Part shown: positions 7,862 through 15,744 of the stretch, piece by piece
Layout of the letters: each line of letters starts with the position of its first letter
How positions within the stretch are numbered: position 1 is the first letter of the stretch
Assembly (NCBI GenBank): GCA_017460665.1
Contig: JAFUAO010000007.1
Coordinates: 1 to 36,243, forward strand
Direction of reading: 5' to 3'
DNA: 36,243 nucleotides
Origin: Ruminococcus sp.
Lineage (GTDB): Bacteria > Bacillota > Clostridia > Oscillospirales > Ruminococcaceae
Translations under genes and position numbers: made by a program
Notes under the pieces: model-generated
What the model saw: only the letters and a program-made list of their open reading frames with translations
What the model was told of the DNA's origin: nothing
Database searches by the model: none

Positions 7862-8875
7862 TCAGTTGAGGCCGGCGTCCTTCATTTGGATCCAGAGGGC
7901 GTCCTTTCCGGTGATGCCCTCCTCGCCGTCGCAGTCTGCGTTGAACTGTCCCTGAGCAGTCAGGGGATATTTCTCAGGAAGGGCAACATATTGCAAGACC
8001 GCAACTGCGTCGTTCAGGTCGAGCTGGCTGTCGGCGTTGGCGTCGCCGAAAAGCTCCTTAGCGGTGTCATATATCGGATCTGCCGTCATGAAAGGATACT
8101 GGTCTCTGTAGCTGAAATTCGGCTCCACAGAAGTCAGGGCATAGAAGATCTTTGAGTAGTACAAGACGCTGTCCTGATCGATCTCTGTACACTCAGGAGC
8201 ATCGAACTCAACGAATACTCCGCCCCCGTCGATCGAAGGCGTGACCTTGAAGCCAAGAGTCTCGCCGAAGACCTCCTTTAGGCCCGAAATGAAGCTCACA
8301 GGCTCATATCCGCTTAGCTCAGCGTCTGAGCCGTCAAGATAAAAGACCGGCGTGATCTTGCCCATAAGGTAATAGACCGCACCGCTTGGATCCTCAGAAG
8401 CGTCCGGATAGGTATTGTCCTCGATGACAGCGTAAACAGGCTCGTCTTTGCCGTAAACATTCGTTACGCCAGCCACGGCGTTGATCGAAGAATAATAAGC
8501 CTCCAGATCCTCCTCGCTGTCGCCTGAGCAAACATGATACCTGCCAGACAGACCGATCTTCCAGGAGATCTCTTCGGTGTTTTTGAGCGTATCGTCTCCC
8601 CCGTAAGGAACAGTGATCCTGTCGCTGGAGCCGGAGAGTATCGCCGCTATAGAGCGGTACTTGTGTGTGATGAGCTGGCTGTAGACGATCCCCGGCTTAT
8701 CCTCGCCGTGGAAGCTGTCGAGCTCAATGAACTCATCGTCCGACATATCCAGGAGCTGGTCGAAAGTATACCTTTCATAGCTGTACCCGTTGTCCTCGGC
8801 AAAAGCGGCCGTCGGAACGGCAGCGCACATAAGTGCAGCGGCGCTTGCGAGAGCGATAAATGTTTTGTTTTTCAT
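7862..8875 (-). CDS. Secreted dockerin protein of unknown function
   Basis: A 337-residue exported protein with a signal peptide (residues 1-26, cut after AAFA). The central ~230 residues are acidic and match no catalytic family that I know; no glycoside hydrolase or peptidase motif is visible. The C-terminus is a type I dockerin: first repeat GDANADSQLDLNDAVAVLQ, second repeat NADCDGEEGITGKDAL. The second loop carries extra residues relative to the usual DxNxDG pattern. The dockerin implies docking to a cohesin scaffoldin outside the cell. ATG 8875 follows AAAGGAGG. It is a single-gene unit with its own consensus promoter and terminator. Confidence 0.88.
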   Translation of the reverse strand: MKNKTFIALASAAALMCAAVPTAAFAEDNGYSYERYTFDQLLDMSDDEFIELDSFHGEDKPGIVYSQLITHKYRSIAAILSGSSDRITVPYGGDDTLKNTEEISWKIGLSGRYHVCSGDSEEDLEAYYSSINAVAGVTNVYGKDEPVYAVIEDNTYPDASEDPSGAVYYLMGKITPVFYLDGSDAELSGYEPVSFISGLKEVFGETLGFKVTPSIDGGGVFVEFDAPECTEIDQDSVLYYSKIFYALTSVEPNFSYRDQYPFMTADPIYDTAKELFGDANADSQLDLNDAVAVLQYVALPEKYPLTAQGQFNADCDGEEGITGKDALWIQMKDAGLN

Positions 8876-8917
8876 GACTATTCCTCCTTTTATGAAGCGA
8901 TATTTCCCCTTGTACTA

Positions 8918-8946
8918 ATTATACCAAAACCGAGGGAGAGAGTCAA
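8918..8946 (-). promoter_or_regulatory. Strong promoter of the dockerin gene 7862-8875
   Basis: On the minus strand: TTGACT (8946-8941), 17-base spacer, TATAAT (8923-8918). One mismatch to consensus. Confidence 0.85.
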
Positions 8947-9012
8947 TTTTTTTTTGCGAAACGCCTGTTTTTCGGAAACTTTGTATACCTGCACAAAAGC
9001 GGCCCTTCTCAT

Positions 9013-9028
9013 TTGTGCGATCGCACAA
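9013..9028. other. Perfect 16-bp palindrome TTGTGCGATCGCACAA
   Basis: A perfect palindrome with a GCGATCGC core lies between the methyltransferase terminator hairpin and the dockerin promoter (67 bases upstream of its -35). It could be an upstream operator for the dockerin gene, or a second arm of the terminator region. No protein is assigned. Confidence 0.6.
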
Positions 9029-9031
9029 GAA

Positions 9032-9051
9032 CAGCCTCCCGAAGGAGGCTG
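9032..9051 (-). terminator. Hairpin after the LCM-type methyltransferase gene
   Basis: CAGCCTCC / GGAGGCTG, perfect 8-bp stem with a CGAA loop, 41 bases beyond the stop of the 9093-9890 gene. The following T tract is poor (TTCTTGTG), so termination efficiency is uncertain. Confidence 0.6.
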
Positions 9052-9092
9052 CATATAGAGATGATAGTAAGATCTGCCCTCCGCAAAGGCGC

Positions 9093-9890
9093 TCACCAGC
9101 AGAAGGTGGCCCAGCGGTCGTTCATATTCGGCAGCAGCAGGGCAAAGAGCTTCCCACGAATGGAGTACTTCCGCATCTCCTCGTTGAAGCTGTGCTCTGA
9201 GATCAGGCGGATCCCGTCGGTCAGATCGGCGATCTCCTGAGCGGTATCTGTGCCTGACAAGAAATGTGCGTTGGTCTTTTTGACGGTGTCGTGGTGCTTC
9301 TCGTTCTTCTGCAGGAGCTTGCTGTTCTGCTCGGCGATCAGCGTGCCGCCGCCGGGGAAGTTCCTCTTCAGTATCTCCAGGAAGGTCCTGATCTGGTCCA
9401 GGGTCAGGTACATGAACAGTCCCTCCGCCAGGAACACAGGCCCCGAGCTGCTTTCGGAGAGAGCCTCCTGCACCGCCGGGCACCAGTCCTCCTCAAGGGC
9501 GCTCCCGGGGATCATGGTGACACGGTCCTCTGGGGGGAAGGCCTTTTTCCTTGCGGCGATGGCGTCGGGGAGATCTAAGTCGAACCACCGGATCCTGCCG
9601 TTGTCAACTCTGTGGAAGCGGTCGTCGAAGCCGGCGCCCACGTTGACGATGACGCTGTCGGGAAACTTCCGGATGATCTCCTTTAGCTGGCGGTCCAGCA
9701 TTATCGTCCGGGCCACAACGCCCTCGTGGGACATAAATTTGTCGTACTGCTGAGTGTCGATGTCCAGCGCCCGAATGATCTCGACAGCCTTCTGGTCCCT
9801 GATCCTTGGGTCTTTCCGCAGGGTCTCGCTGGCCTTGCACGCCAGGGGGATCAGAGCCGTTGTCTGTACGTCGCCCAGTTTAAGTTCCAT
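9093..9890 (-). CDS. LCM-type class I SAM-dependent methyltransferase
   Basis: A 265-residue protein of the leucine carboxyl methyltransferase (LCM/PPM1-like) family. Bacterial members include polyketide O-methyltransferases, but the substrate here is unknown. The SAM-binding motif I is VIVNVGAGFDDRF at about residues 80-92. It is followed by the acidic FDLDLPD strand and by VFLAEGLFMYL, typical of the family. ATG 9890 follows AAGGAGG. The gene is divergent from a tetR gene 244 bases away. A near-palindrome (9917-9932) lies just after its transcription start, so repression by that TetR is plausible. Confidence 0.85.
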   Translation of the reverse strand: MELKLGDVQTTALIPLACKASETLRKDPRIRDQKAVEIIRALDIDTQQYDKFMSHEGVVARTIMLDRQLKEIIRKFPDSVIVNVGAGFDDRFHRVDNGRIRWFDLDLPDAIAARKKAFPPEDRVTMIPGSALEEDWCPAVQEALSESSSGPVFLAEGLFMYLTLDQIRTFLEILKRNFPGGGTLIAEQNSKLLQKNEKHHDTVKKTNAHFLSGTDTAQEIADLTDGIRLISEHSFNEEMRKYSIRGKLFALLLPNMNDRWATFCW

Positions 9891-9916
9891 ATCATATCCT
9901 CCTTGAAAGAAATTGT

Positions 9917-9932
9917 TAGTGTGTACAAACTA
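9917..9932. promoter_or_regulatory. Operator-like near-palindrome at the methyltransferase promoter
   Basis: TAGTGTGTACAAACTA is a 16-bp palindrome with 14 matching positions, located directly downstream of the -10 on the minus strand. The site and the adjacent divergent tetR gene fit a TetR-type operator; this is inference. Confidence 0.5.
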
Positions 9933-9939
9933 TGATACT

Positions 9940-9968
9940 ATTATAGCACAGCTTCCTCTTTTTTGCAA
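9940..9968 (-). promoter_or_regulatory. Promoter of the LCM-type methyltransferase
   Basis: On the minus strand: TTGCAA (9968-9963), 17-base spacer, TATAAT (9945-9940). Confidence 0.72.
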
Positions 9969-10066
9969 GCGGTTTCGGCTAGGCTGGGCGCTTCTGCTGT
10001 CTTGCACAAACTTTTCGCCCTCTGCGGTCTAAGATCATACAAAATACCAAAGTCGAGGCAAAGCCC

Positions 10067-10095
10067 TTGACAAACGTTAGAGAACAGTGTATCCT
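10067..10095 (+). promoter_or_regulatory. Promoter of tetR
   Basis: TTGACA (10067-10072), 17-base spacer, TATCCT (10090-10095). TTAG and CTAA half sites flank the spacer (10077-10080 and 10094-10097). GAACAGTG / CACCGTTC form a 7-of-8 inverted repeat around the -10, which would suit autoregulation. Confidence 0.75.
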
Positions 10096-10134
10096 AATAA
10101 AAGAGAACACCGTTCGCCAACTGGAGGTGATGTT

Positions 10135-10749
10135 ATGCCCAAAGATAAGACCGAGAGCCATGAGCGCATAACTCAGGCGGCCAAGGAGGAATTCCTGACC
10201 TATGGCTTCGAGAACGCTTCTATGCGCCGGATCGCCGCAAATGCCGGTATCACAGTCTCCGGGCTGTATAAGCACTTCCCCAGCAAGGAGGAGATGTTCG
10301 CCTCGCTGGTGCAGCCGATGCTGGACCAGTTCATGGTGCTCTACCGCCAAAAGGAGCAGGAGGAGAAGGACGCTATCGAGCGTGTCGGCGCAGCGGCGGC
10401 CTTCCTCAACGAGGATGCGGTCTATGTCATGGAGTACATCTACGACAATCTGGACGAGTTCCGGCTGCTGGTGTGCTGCTCGCAGGGCACAAGGTACGAG
10501 GACCACGTCCATGTCCTTGCGGAATTGGAGGAGGAGAGCTCTCTGAAGTTCATCGACGCCCTCCGCAGGCACGGCGACCACGTCCCGGAGTTCGACCGCC
10601 GGGAGTTCCACCTGCTGGTGTCGTCCAACGTAGAGGCTGTTTTGCAGCCGATCAGGCACGGCTTCACCCGTGAGGAGGCTATGCACTTCGCACAGACAGT
10701 GAACTCATTTTTCTCAAAGGGCTGGAAATGGCTCTGCGGAATGGAATAA
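10135..10749 (+). CDS. TetR/AcrR-family transcriptional regulator
   Basis: A 204-residue repressor. The N-terminal TetR helix-turn-helix spans about residues 10-52 (RITQAAKEEF, MRRIAANAGITVSGLYKHF). The C-terminal ~150 residues are the ligand/dimer domain, which is not diagnostic. I start at ATG 10135 (MPKDKT), four bases after GGAGGTGA; an in-frame ATG at 10087 would begin inside the -10 and is rejected. Neighbours are a divergent methyltransferase and the downstream feo operon. Operator-like palindromes occur in front of both, so either or both may be targets. Confidence 0.92.
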   Translation: MPKDKTESHERITQAAKEEFLTYGFENASMRRIAANAGITVSGLYKHFPSKEEMFASLVQPMLDQFMVLYRQKEQEEKDAIERVGAAAAFLNEDAVYVMEYIYDNLDEFRLLVCCSQGTRYEDHVHVLAELEEESSLKFIDALRRHGDHVPEFDRREFHLLVSSNVEAVLQPIRHGFTREEAMHFAQTVNSFFSKGWKWLCGME

Positions 10750-10756
10750 GGATCCG

Positions 10757-10776
10757 TATCGGCTCTCGGGCCGATA
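10757..10776 (+). terminator. Weak hairpin after tetR
   Basis: TATCGGC / GCCGATA, 7-bp stem with a six-base loop, followed by only a short TTTA tract. It may partly separate tetR from the feo genes. Confidence 0.45.
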
Positions 10777-10792
10777 TTTATCTGACATTAAG

Positions 10793-10806
10793 TTAGTATA
10801 TACTAA
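10793..10806. promoter_or_regulatory. Perfect palindrome TTAGTATATACTAA before the feo operon
   Basis: A perfect 14-bp palindrome that contains TATACT (a possible -10) and ends four bases before the ribosome site of the first feo gene. No good -35 is visible 17 bases upstream. It resembles a TetR-type operator and differs from the classical Fur box. The stretch TATaCTAATAAA also occurs, with one change, at the tetR -10. Confidence 0.55.
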
Positions 10807-10822
10807 TAAAGGAGGAGAGCTC

Positions 10823-10990
10823 ATGGCTTGGCTTTCGGATAATATCATGTCGGTGGTGCTGCTGGCGGTAGTGGCACTGATCGTGTTCCTGATCATCAGG
10901 AGCAAGCTAAAGGCCAAAAAGTCCGGCGGCGGCTGCGGCTGCGGCTGTGCAGGGTGCAGCGGCTGTGCATCAAAAAAACAGGACCGGTAA
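10823..10990 (+). CDS. FeoB-associated Cys-rich membrane protein
   Basis: A 55-residue protein: one membrane helix (about residues 9-25), a basic stretch, then a Gly/Cys tail with five Cys (CGCGCAGCSGC). This is the layout of the FeoB-associated Cys-rich membrane protein family found next to feoAB in Firmicutes. The Cys tail is cytoplasmic by the positive-inside rule and may pass Fe2+ on, but this is not proven. ATG 10823 follows AGGAGGAGAGCTC. The next gene, feoA, begins 40 bases on. Confidence 0.88.
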   Translation: MAWLSDNIMSVVLLAVVALIVFLIIRSKLKAKKSGGGCGCGCAGCSGCASKKQDR

Positions 10991-11030
10991 GTCTTTCTCA
11001 GTCTGCGGAATACATCTTAGGAGGAACGAT

Positions 11031-11252
11031 ATGAAGCTAACGGAAACGACTGCGGATATGCAGGGGCGGATCGCCTCTGTCAAGGGCGACGACCACTTTT
11101 TGAACCGGATCACGTCGATCGGGATCACTGAGGGCACGGCCTTCCAGACAGTCAGGAACGACAAAAAAATGCCTGTTCTGCTCTATCTCAGGGAAACTCT
11201 GATCTCTCTGAACAGGGCCGATGCAGAGAGGATCGAGGTGGAGAAGAGATGA
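11031..11252 (+). CDS. feoA: FeoA, ferrous iron transport accessory protein
   Basis: A 73-residue SH3-like FeoA protein that supports Fe2+ uptake through FeoB in the cytoplasm. Recognisable parts are the opening QGRIASVKGDDHFLNRI, the GITEGTAF turn and the closing RETLISLNRADAERIEV. I start at ATG 11031, which follows AGGAGGAACGAT; the longer reading frame from 10947 overlaps the previous gene and lacks a start signal. It overlaps feoB by four bases (ATGA), so translation is coupled. Confidence 0.9.
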   Translation: MKLTETTADMQGRIASVKGDDHFLNRITSIGITEGTAFQTVRNDKKMPVLLYLRETLISLNRADAERIEVEKR

Positions 11253-13087
11253 ACAGCATCGCACTTTTGGGACAGCCCAATTCCGGCAAGTCCACGATCT
11301 ATAACGAGCTCACCGGCTCACGCCAGCACGTCGGCAACTGGGCCGGAAAGACCGTCGAGAAAAACGAGGGCAGCTATACCTACAGCTCCGAGAGCTACAC
11401 CGTCACGGACCTTCCGGGAAGCTACGGCCTTTCGGGAAATTCCGACGAGGAGCTGATCACCACCGAGGTGATCAAGTCCGGCCAGAACGACCTGACCGTG
11501 GTGATCGTAGATGCGTCACAGCTTGAAAGAAGTATGTTCATGCTTGCGGAATTCGCAAGGCTGGACAAGCCGGCGCTGCTGGTGCTCAACATGATCGACG
11601 TGGCAAAGAGCATGGGCAAGTCCATCGACACAGACGCCCTTCAGGACAGGCTGGGGATCCCGGTGCTGCCCTTCAATGCCACCGATACCAAGGACTACGG
11701 AAGGCTGAAAAAGCTGATCGCTCAGGAGCTGAAAAGGCCCCATAAGCTGACCGTTCCGGCGCCTATGGAGCAGAAGGACGTGGGAGCCGACAGCAGAGAG
11801 AAGTTTCAGTGGGTCAGCCAGCTCCTGTCAGACGTCACCACCACCGGCGATGCCGTCTATAAGATGTCCCGGTTCGACAGGCTCATGACGAGGCCCGTCC
11901 TGGGAAAGCTGATCTGTATCGGCGTTGTGCTGCTGGCCTTTTTAGTGGCGATGCTGATCATGATGCCCTTCATGGGGATCGGCCAGATGATCCCTACCGT
12001 TCTCCACGACCCGGTGGATAAGCTGCTGACCGGCTGGAAGGTCCACCCGTGGATCGCTTCCATTTTCAGCACGATGATACCCAACGTCCTGTTCTTCACG
12101 ATCTCAATGGCCAGCTTCGTGTTCGGCGTGAACATCGTGTTCGGCTTTTTGGAGGAGATCGGCTTCCTGGCCCGTGCCGCCTATCAGTTCGACGGCCTGC
12201 TGTCGAAGCTGGGCTTGCAGGGCAAGGCGATCTGTCCCATGCTCATGGGCTTCGGCTGTACGATCGGCGGAGCCTGCGGAACGAGGGTAATGGACAACTG
12301 GGGCCAGAGGATGCTGGCCATGTCGGTCGTCTGGGCTATACCCTGCGCCTCGATCTGGTCTATAATACCGGTGATCTCGGGAATGTTCTTCTCCTGGTGG
12401 CAGACCATGCTGGTGTGCGTGGGGATCCTCCTGTATGTGGTTGTCACCATGACGGTAGTATCAAAGGTGTTCAGCCGGAAGCTGGCCCCCAAGGAAACAA
12501 GGAGCGGCATGATCATGGAGCTCCCACCCTACCACAAGGCACACTGGAAGCACATCATCAAGGAGGCCTTCTTCAAGGCCTGGGATATTTTCAGGCGTGC
12601 CCTGGGAACTGTCACCCTTGTATCGCTCCTGTTCTACATCCTGTCCTTCAGCAAGGACGGTAACGTGGACAACAGCCTGCTGTACCGTGTGGGCACCGCT
12701 ATCGAGCCGGTAACACGCTTCTTCGGCATGGGCTGGCAGACCTTCATGGCCTTCTTCAGCGGAGCCTTCGCAAAGGAGGCCGTTCTCGGAACTCTGAACG
12801 CCGTGTTCATGGGGGACAACTCCCTTATGGAGGCAGCCTTCTTCGCCAAGACCGCCAAGGCCGATACCTCGCTGCTGGGAAATGCCATGACAGCAGTGAT
12901 CCGGCCTGCGGAGGCCCTTGCCTTCATGTTCGCAACGACCTTCAATATCCCCTGCCTTATGGCGCTCTCCACTACCTATAAGGAGTCCCATTCACTGAAA
13001 TGGACGGTCAAGGTAGCGCTGTTCTACATCTGCAATGCGCTGGTGCTCTCCTGCATCGTGTATCACATTGCCGACCTGTTCATGTGA
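11249..13087 (+). CDS. feoB: FeoB, GTP-gated ferrous iron transporter
   Basis: Fe2+ permease of the inner membrane, 612 residues, toward the short end of the family. The N-terminal G domain has G1 GQPNSGKST (8-16), G3 DLPG (54-57) and G4 NMID (114-117). About eight to ten membrane helices follow from residue 217. The two Gate motifs are GFGCTIGGACGTR (334-346, conserved Cys337) and GAFAKEAVLGTL in the second half. The first gate normally reads like GCxVPAIxxTR; here the Pro-Ala-Ile part is Gly-Gly-Ala. That variant, together with the separate FeoA and the Cys-rich partner, suggests a Clostridia-specific FeoB branch. It ends the operon. Confidence 0.95.
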   Translation: MNSIALLGQPNSGKSTIYNELTGSRQHVGNWAGKTVEKNEGSYTYSSESYTVTDLPGSYGLSGNSDEELITTEVIKSGQNDLTVVIVDASQLERSMFMLAEFARLDKPALLVLNMIDVAKSMGKSIDTDALQDRLGIPVLPFNATDTKDYGRLKKLIAQELKRPHKLTVPAPMEQKDVGADSREKFQWVSQLLSDVTTTGDAVYKMSRFDRLMTRPVLGKLICIGVVLLAFLVAMLIMMPFMGIGQMIPTVLHDPVDKLLTGWKVHPWIASIFSTMIPNVLFFTISMASFVFGVNIVFGFLEEIGFLARAAYQFDGLLSKLGLQGKAICPMLMGFGCTIGGACGTRVMDNWGQRMLAMSVVWAIPCASIWSIIPVISGMFFSWWQTMLVCVGILLYVVVTMTVVSKVFSRKLAPKETRSGMIMELPPYHKAHWKHIIKEAFFKAWDIFRRALGTVTLVSLLFYILSFSKDGNVDNSLLYRVGTAIEPVTRFFGMGWQTFMAFFSGAFAKEAVLGTLNAVFMGDNSLMEAAFFAKTAKADTSLLGNAMTAVIRPAEALAFMFATTFNIPCLMALSTTYKESHSLKWTVKVALFYICNALVLSCIVYHIADLFM

Positions 13088-13114
13088 CGGGGAGGGAAGC
13101 TCCTCTCCCGTATC

Positions 13115-13990
13115 TCACGAGAAGTACTCTTCTGATCCCATTTGCTCACGCTTGTACTGATACCAGAGCAGGAACGCCGCACACATCACCATAGGCAGCA
13201 TGGCGATCAGCCCCACGTCAACGGGTCCGAATACCGAGAGCTCCGGGTGAGCGTCTGCCGAGACTATCCTGGGGCTGAGTGACCCGTTTATCATCGCATG
13301 GAATATCGCCGGCAGCCATATACTGCCCGACTTCACATAGAGGAAGTCTGCGATGATCCCCATTGCCGCTGTAAATAAGCAAAACACGGCCAGTCCCAGC
13401 AGCGGTGCTCCGATGTAATGCTTGCCGTACTCATAGCCAAAAAGGATCATTGCAGGGAAGTGCCATGCGCCGTGTATCACGCCGCCGATAAGGAGCCCCT
13501 TGGTCCTGCCGAATTTTTCTTTCAGCTCCGGGTACATATAGCCCCTCCAGCCGATCTCCTCGCCAAGCGCAAGGACTATGGCGATCGTTATGTCGAAGGA
13601 GGCCAGGGTGCTGAAGATCTCGTTTGCAACGACAGCTGCGTAAGGGCTGCCCTCGCTCAGGAACTGAGCATGATCCTCGGCCGGCATCCAGCGCTGAAAG
13701 GCCTCGGCCGGGGCGAAGTCCTCCGGGAAAACCAGGAAGTAGAACGCTGCTCCGATGAGCTGGAACACTGTAGGAGCAAGCCATGCAAAGGCGATGTATC
13801 TCCAGTTCTGAGAGAGCCTGAGCCTCCAGCCCATACCTTTTATATCGGCCTTTACGAGCAGTGCTCCCAGCGCAGGCATCAGCATACACAGTGCCAGAGC
13901 ATTTCCGAGACTGCCGCTGCGGGCCGGGATCCCTACGATTATCCACACGATGATGAAGGTGAACAGCAGGTATCTCATGAGCCTTGACAA
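13115..13990 (-). CDS. CPBP-family intramembrane metalloprotease
   Basis: A 291-residue membrane protein with about eight helices and the CPBP (Abi/CAAX protease-like) motifs. These are EEIGWRGYMYPEL (EExxxR), HGAWHFPA and the last motif HAMIN. Family members cleave substrates within the membrane; some act in bacteriocin immunity. The start is TTG at 13990, with GGAGATGAT nearly complementary to the 16S end and five bases of spacing; ATG 13978 is the alternative and lacks a good ribosome site. Convergent with feoB and not obviously linked to it. Confidence 0.85.
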   Translation of the reverse strand: MSRLMRYLLFTFIIVWIIVGIPARSGSLGNALALCMLMPALGALLVKADIKGMGWRLRLSQNWRYIAFAWLAPTVFQLIGAAFYFLVFPEDFAPAEAFQRWMPAEDHAQFLSEGSPYAAVVANEIFSTLASFDITIAIVLALGEEIGWRGYMYPELKEKFGRTKGLLIGGVIHGAWHFPAMILFGYEYGKHYIGAPLLGLAVFCLFTAAMGIIADFLYVKSGSIWLPAIFHAMINGSLSPRIVSADAHPELSVFGPVDVGLIAMLPMVMCAAFLLWYQYKREQMGSEEYFS

Positions 13991-14036
13991 GTAACATCAT
14001 CTCCGATCGAATAAAAAAACAGAAACTAACGAAAAG

Positions 14037-14062
14037 GGCACTTCCGATCTCTCGAAAGTGCC
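14037..14062. other. Hairpin upstream of the CPBP gene
   Basis: GGCACTT / AAGTGCC with inner CGA/TCG pairs; a short T tract follows on either strand. It could be a weak terminator for minus-strand transcription from the island, or part of the CPBP leader. The rest of 13991-14259 shows no gene. Confidence 0.5.
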
Positions 14063-14104
14063 TTTATATATTCTGCCGCCTTTTAGGAAGGCCTATTGAC
14101 AGCG

Positions 14105-14136
14105 AAAAAATGCGGCCCAGATAAACGGGACCGCAT
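14105..14136 (-). terminator. Terminator at the left edge of the AT-rich island
   Basis: On the minus strand ATGCGGTCC / GGGCCGCAT (one G-T pair) is followed by six T (14110-14105). It ends minus-strand transcription from the decayed nuclease gene. Confidence 0.78.
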
Positions 14137-14259
14137 CTGCGTGCGCCCGCTCGGCGCTGTGAAGGTGAAACAATATAGATATCCAAAATATTTGCCTAAA
14201 AATAGCCATTTTCGAGTTTTTTGCACAGAGCACATTCGATTTTCTGTTGAGTTATTATT

Positions 14260-15310
14260 TTACTTTTGCTTCAAATAAAGCATAGATTGCTGTGATTCAA
14301 TTTCTGCTCTTAATTCTTCCTCAGTCGGAAGGTACAGCTTATATTTTGAAGCAAAAAGCTGTTCGCTGCCATGCATTACTGAATATCTTGCAATATCCTC
14401 ATCTGTTTCGGAACAGAGTACAATGCCCAGTGTAGGATTATCACCCTCGCTGCGTTTAAGCTCGTCATACATACGAATATACATATCCATCTGACCAACG
14501 TCCTGATGAGTTATCTTTCCGGTTTTCAGGTCAATGAATACAAAGCACTTCAGAATGTAATTATAGAAAACGAGATCAATATAATAGTCCTCTTTTTCCG
14601 TGTGTATTCTTTGCTGACGTGCAACAAAAGCATAACCTTTTCCAAGCTCCATAAGAAATTTTTGCAGATTGGAAAGAATAGCACTCTCAAGCTGAGTTTA
14701 TGTCATGTCTATATCAGAGGACAAACCGAGAAATTCAGCAACAATAGGATTTTTCATATATTCATATTTATTGTGCTGATATTTTGCGGTTTTTCGACCA
14801 TTTCAGCGATAACAGGCTGCTGATCCTGAGATGACAGCAGTCTGTAGTAATACTGCGAGTCAATATTGCGCTGCAACGTCCGTACTGCCCATGTCTGTTC
14901 GGCAGCTTCTTTGGCATACCATTCTCTTGCAACTGGATCTTTAACTTGAAGCAGTACCCTATAATGTGTCCAAGAGAGAAGCTTTTCAGATTTTCCACTC
15001 GCTGAGTGGAAAATCTCCGGAAAGGTTTTATAAAAAGAATAAAAGCTGTATAGGTTTGTTTTAGTAAATCCTTTTCCGTACTCATCGGTAAGTGCTTTTG
15101 AAAGCTTTTTATTACTTCCATGCCATATTCGGCACGTTCACTGTTTTTAAGTTCTTCCTCGGATATTCTTTTGCCAAGCAGCCAGTTGCGTCTGACAAGT
15201 GCAAGATTGACCGCCTGATATGCACTTTCACGGGCAACATCTATTATAGCGCGAATGTCCTGAAGTATATCATCAGAATTTGTAAATGCATTCATTTCGT
15301 TATTATCCAT
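14260..15310 (-). pseudogene. Decayed DUF1016/YhcG-type PD-(D/E)xK nuclease gene
   Basis: Homologue of the YhcG/DUF1016 family (N-terminal DUF1016 domain, C-terminal PD-(D/E)xK nuclease). It is readable from ATG 15310 (MDNNEMNAF) to 14260 only across three lesions. The first is one base missing from the T run at 15106-15110 (A run on the coding strand), the second is one missing at 14790-14794, and the third is a GAA-to-TAA stop at 14698-14700. In the corrected frame the middle reads KYEYMKNPIVAEFLGL and QLESAILSNLQKFL, as in intact members. The nuclease core (IDLVFYN, FVFIDLKTGK) is preserved. The promoter and ribosome site are still good. Confidence 0.88.
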
Positions 15311-15341
15311 ACTTTTATCCTCACTATTGGACTGTACTATA

Positions 15342-15370
15342 ATTATATCATATCCACATTGTGCTGTCAA
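15342..15370 (-). promoter_or_regulatory. Promoter of the decayed DUF1016 gene
   Basis: On the minus strand: TTGACA (15370-15365), 17-base spacer, TATAAT (15347-15342). Perfect consensus, although the gene it drives is broken. Confidence 0.85.
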
Positions 15371-15383
15371 ATCATAAGCAAAT

Positions 15384-15521
15384 TTATTGTTTTTCACTGT
15401 TGCTGATTTCCTTATTAAGCCTGCTTATGACACGTCTTAGAGCCTGGATCATAACGACCATACTGCCGATAGTAAATCCTATTAGGAATCCCAATAGCAG
15501 TCCAATGAATAAATTTGCCAA
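15384..15521 (-). CDS. Small single-pass membrane protein
   Basis: A 45-residue peptide: a Gly-rich membrane helix (FIGLLLGFLIGFTIGSMVVM) followed by a basic/polar tail. The start is TTG at 15521, about six bases after AGGAGG; the longer upstream frame has no start signal. Its size and Gly-patterned helix recall the DUF3789 peptides carried by conjugative elements of Clostridia, but the match is by eye only. It lies between the recombinase pieces and the DUF1016 remnant. Confidence 0.6.
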   Translation of the reverse strand: MANLFIGLLLGFLIGFTIGSMVVMIQALRRVISRLNKEISNSEKQ

Positions 15522-15705
15522 AATATCGCCTCCTTTTTTACTTTTGTATCTTCTGAAAATGCCGCTTAATACGTTCCCATAGAGCCGCCACAAATCGCCT
15601 GTATCGGCTTTTGTCGCTCTCTATGGTATAACTTACCCTCTATCGACAATACCCCTCAAAGACCGCCTATATTTGCGCCGTTTCATTTCGTGTTTACCTG
15701 AGCGA

Positions 15706-15733
15706 AAAACAGCTTGCGACTGCAAGCTGTTTT
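15706..15733 (-). terminator. Terminator of the recombinase genes
   Basis: Perfect 12-bp stem AAAACAGCTTGC / GCAAGCTGTTTT with a GACT loop. On the minus strand the stem ends in five T followed by CGC. The stretch 15522-15705 shows no gene. Confidence 0.85.
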
Positions 15734-15744
15734 GCTATATATCG

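Noticed and set aside
13087-13111. Terminator between feoB and the CPBP gene
   Set aside because: The hairpin (ACGGG...CCCGT) has a bulged stem and no T tract on either strand, so I do not list it as a terminator.
13431-14000. Alternative minus-strand frame starting ATGATG near 14000
   Set aside because: It shares the ribosome site but its translation is Arg/His-rich without membrane segments, while the TTG-started frame gives a complete CPBP protease.
14100-14260. Left attachment-site copy of the tRNA-His 3' end
   Set aside because: No stretch here matches the tRNA 3' end (GGTTCGAATCCCATC) when read on either strand.
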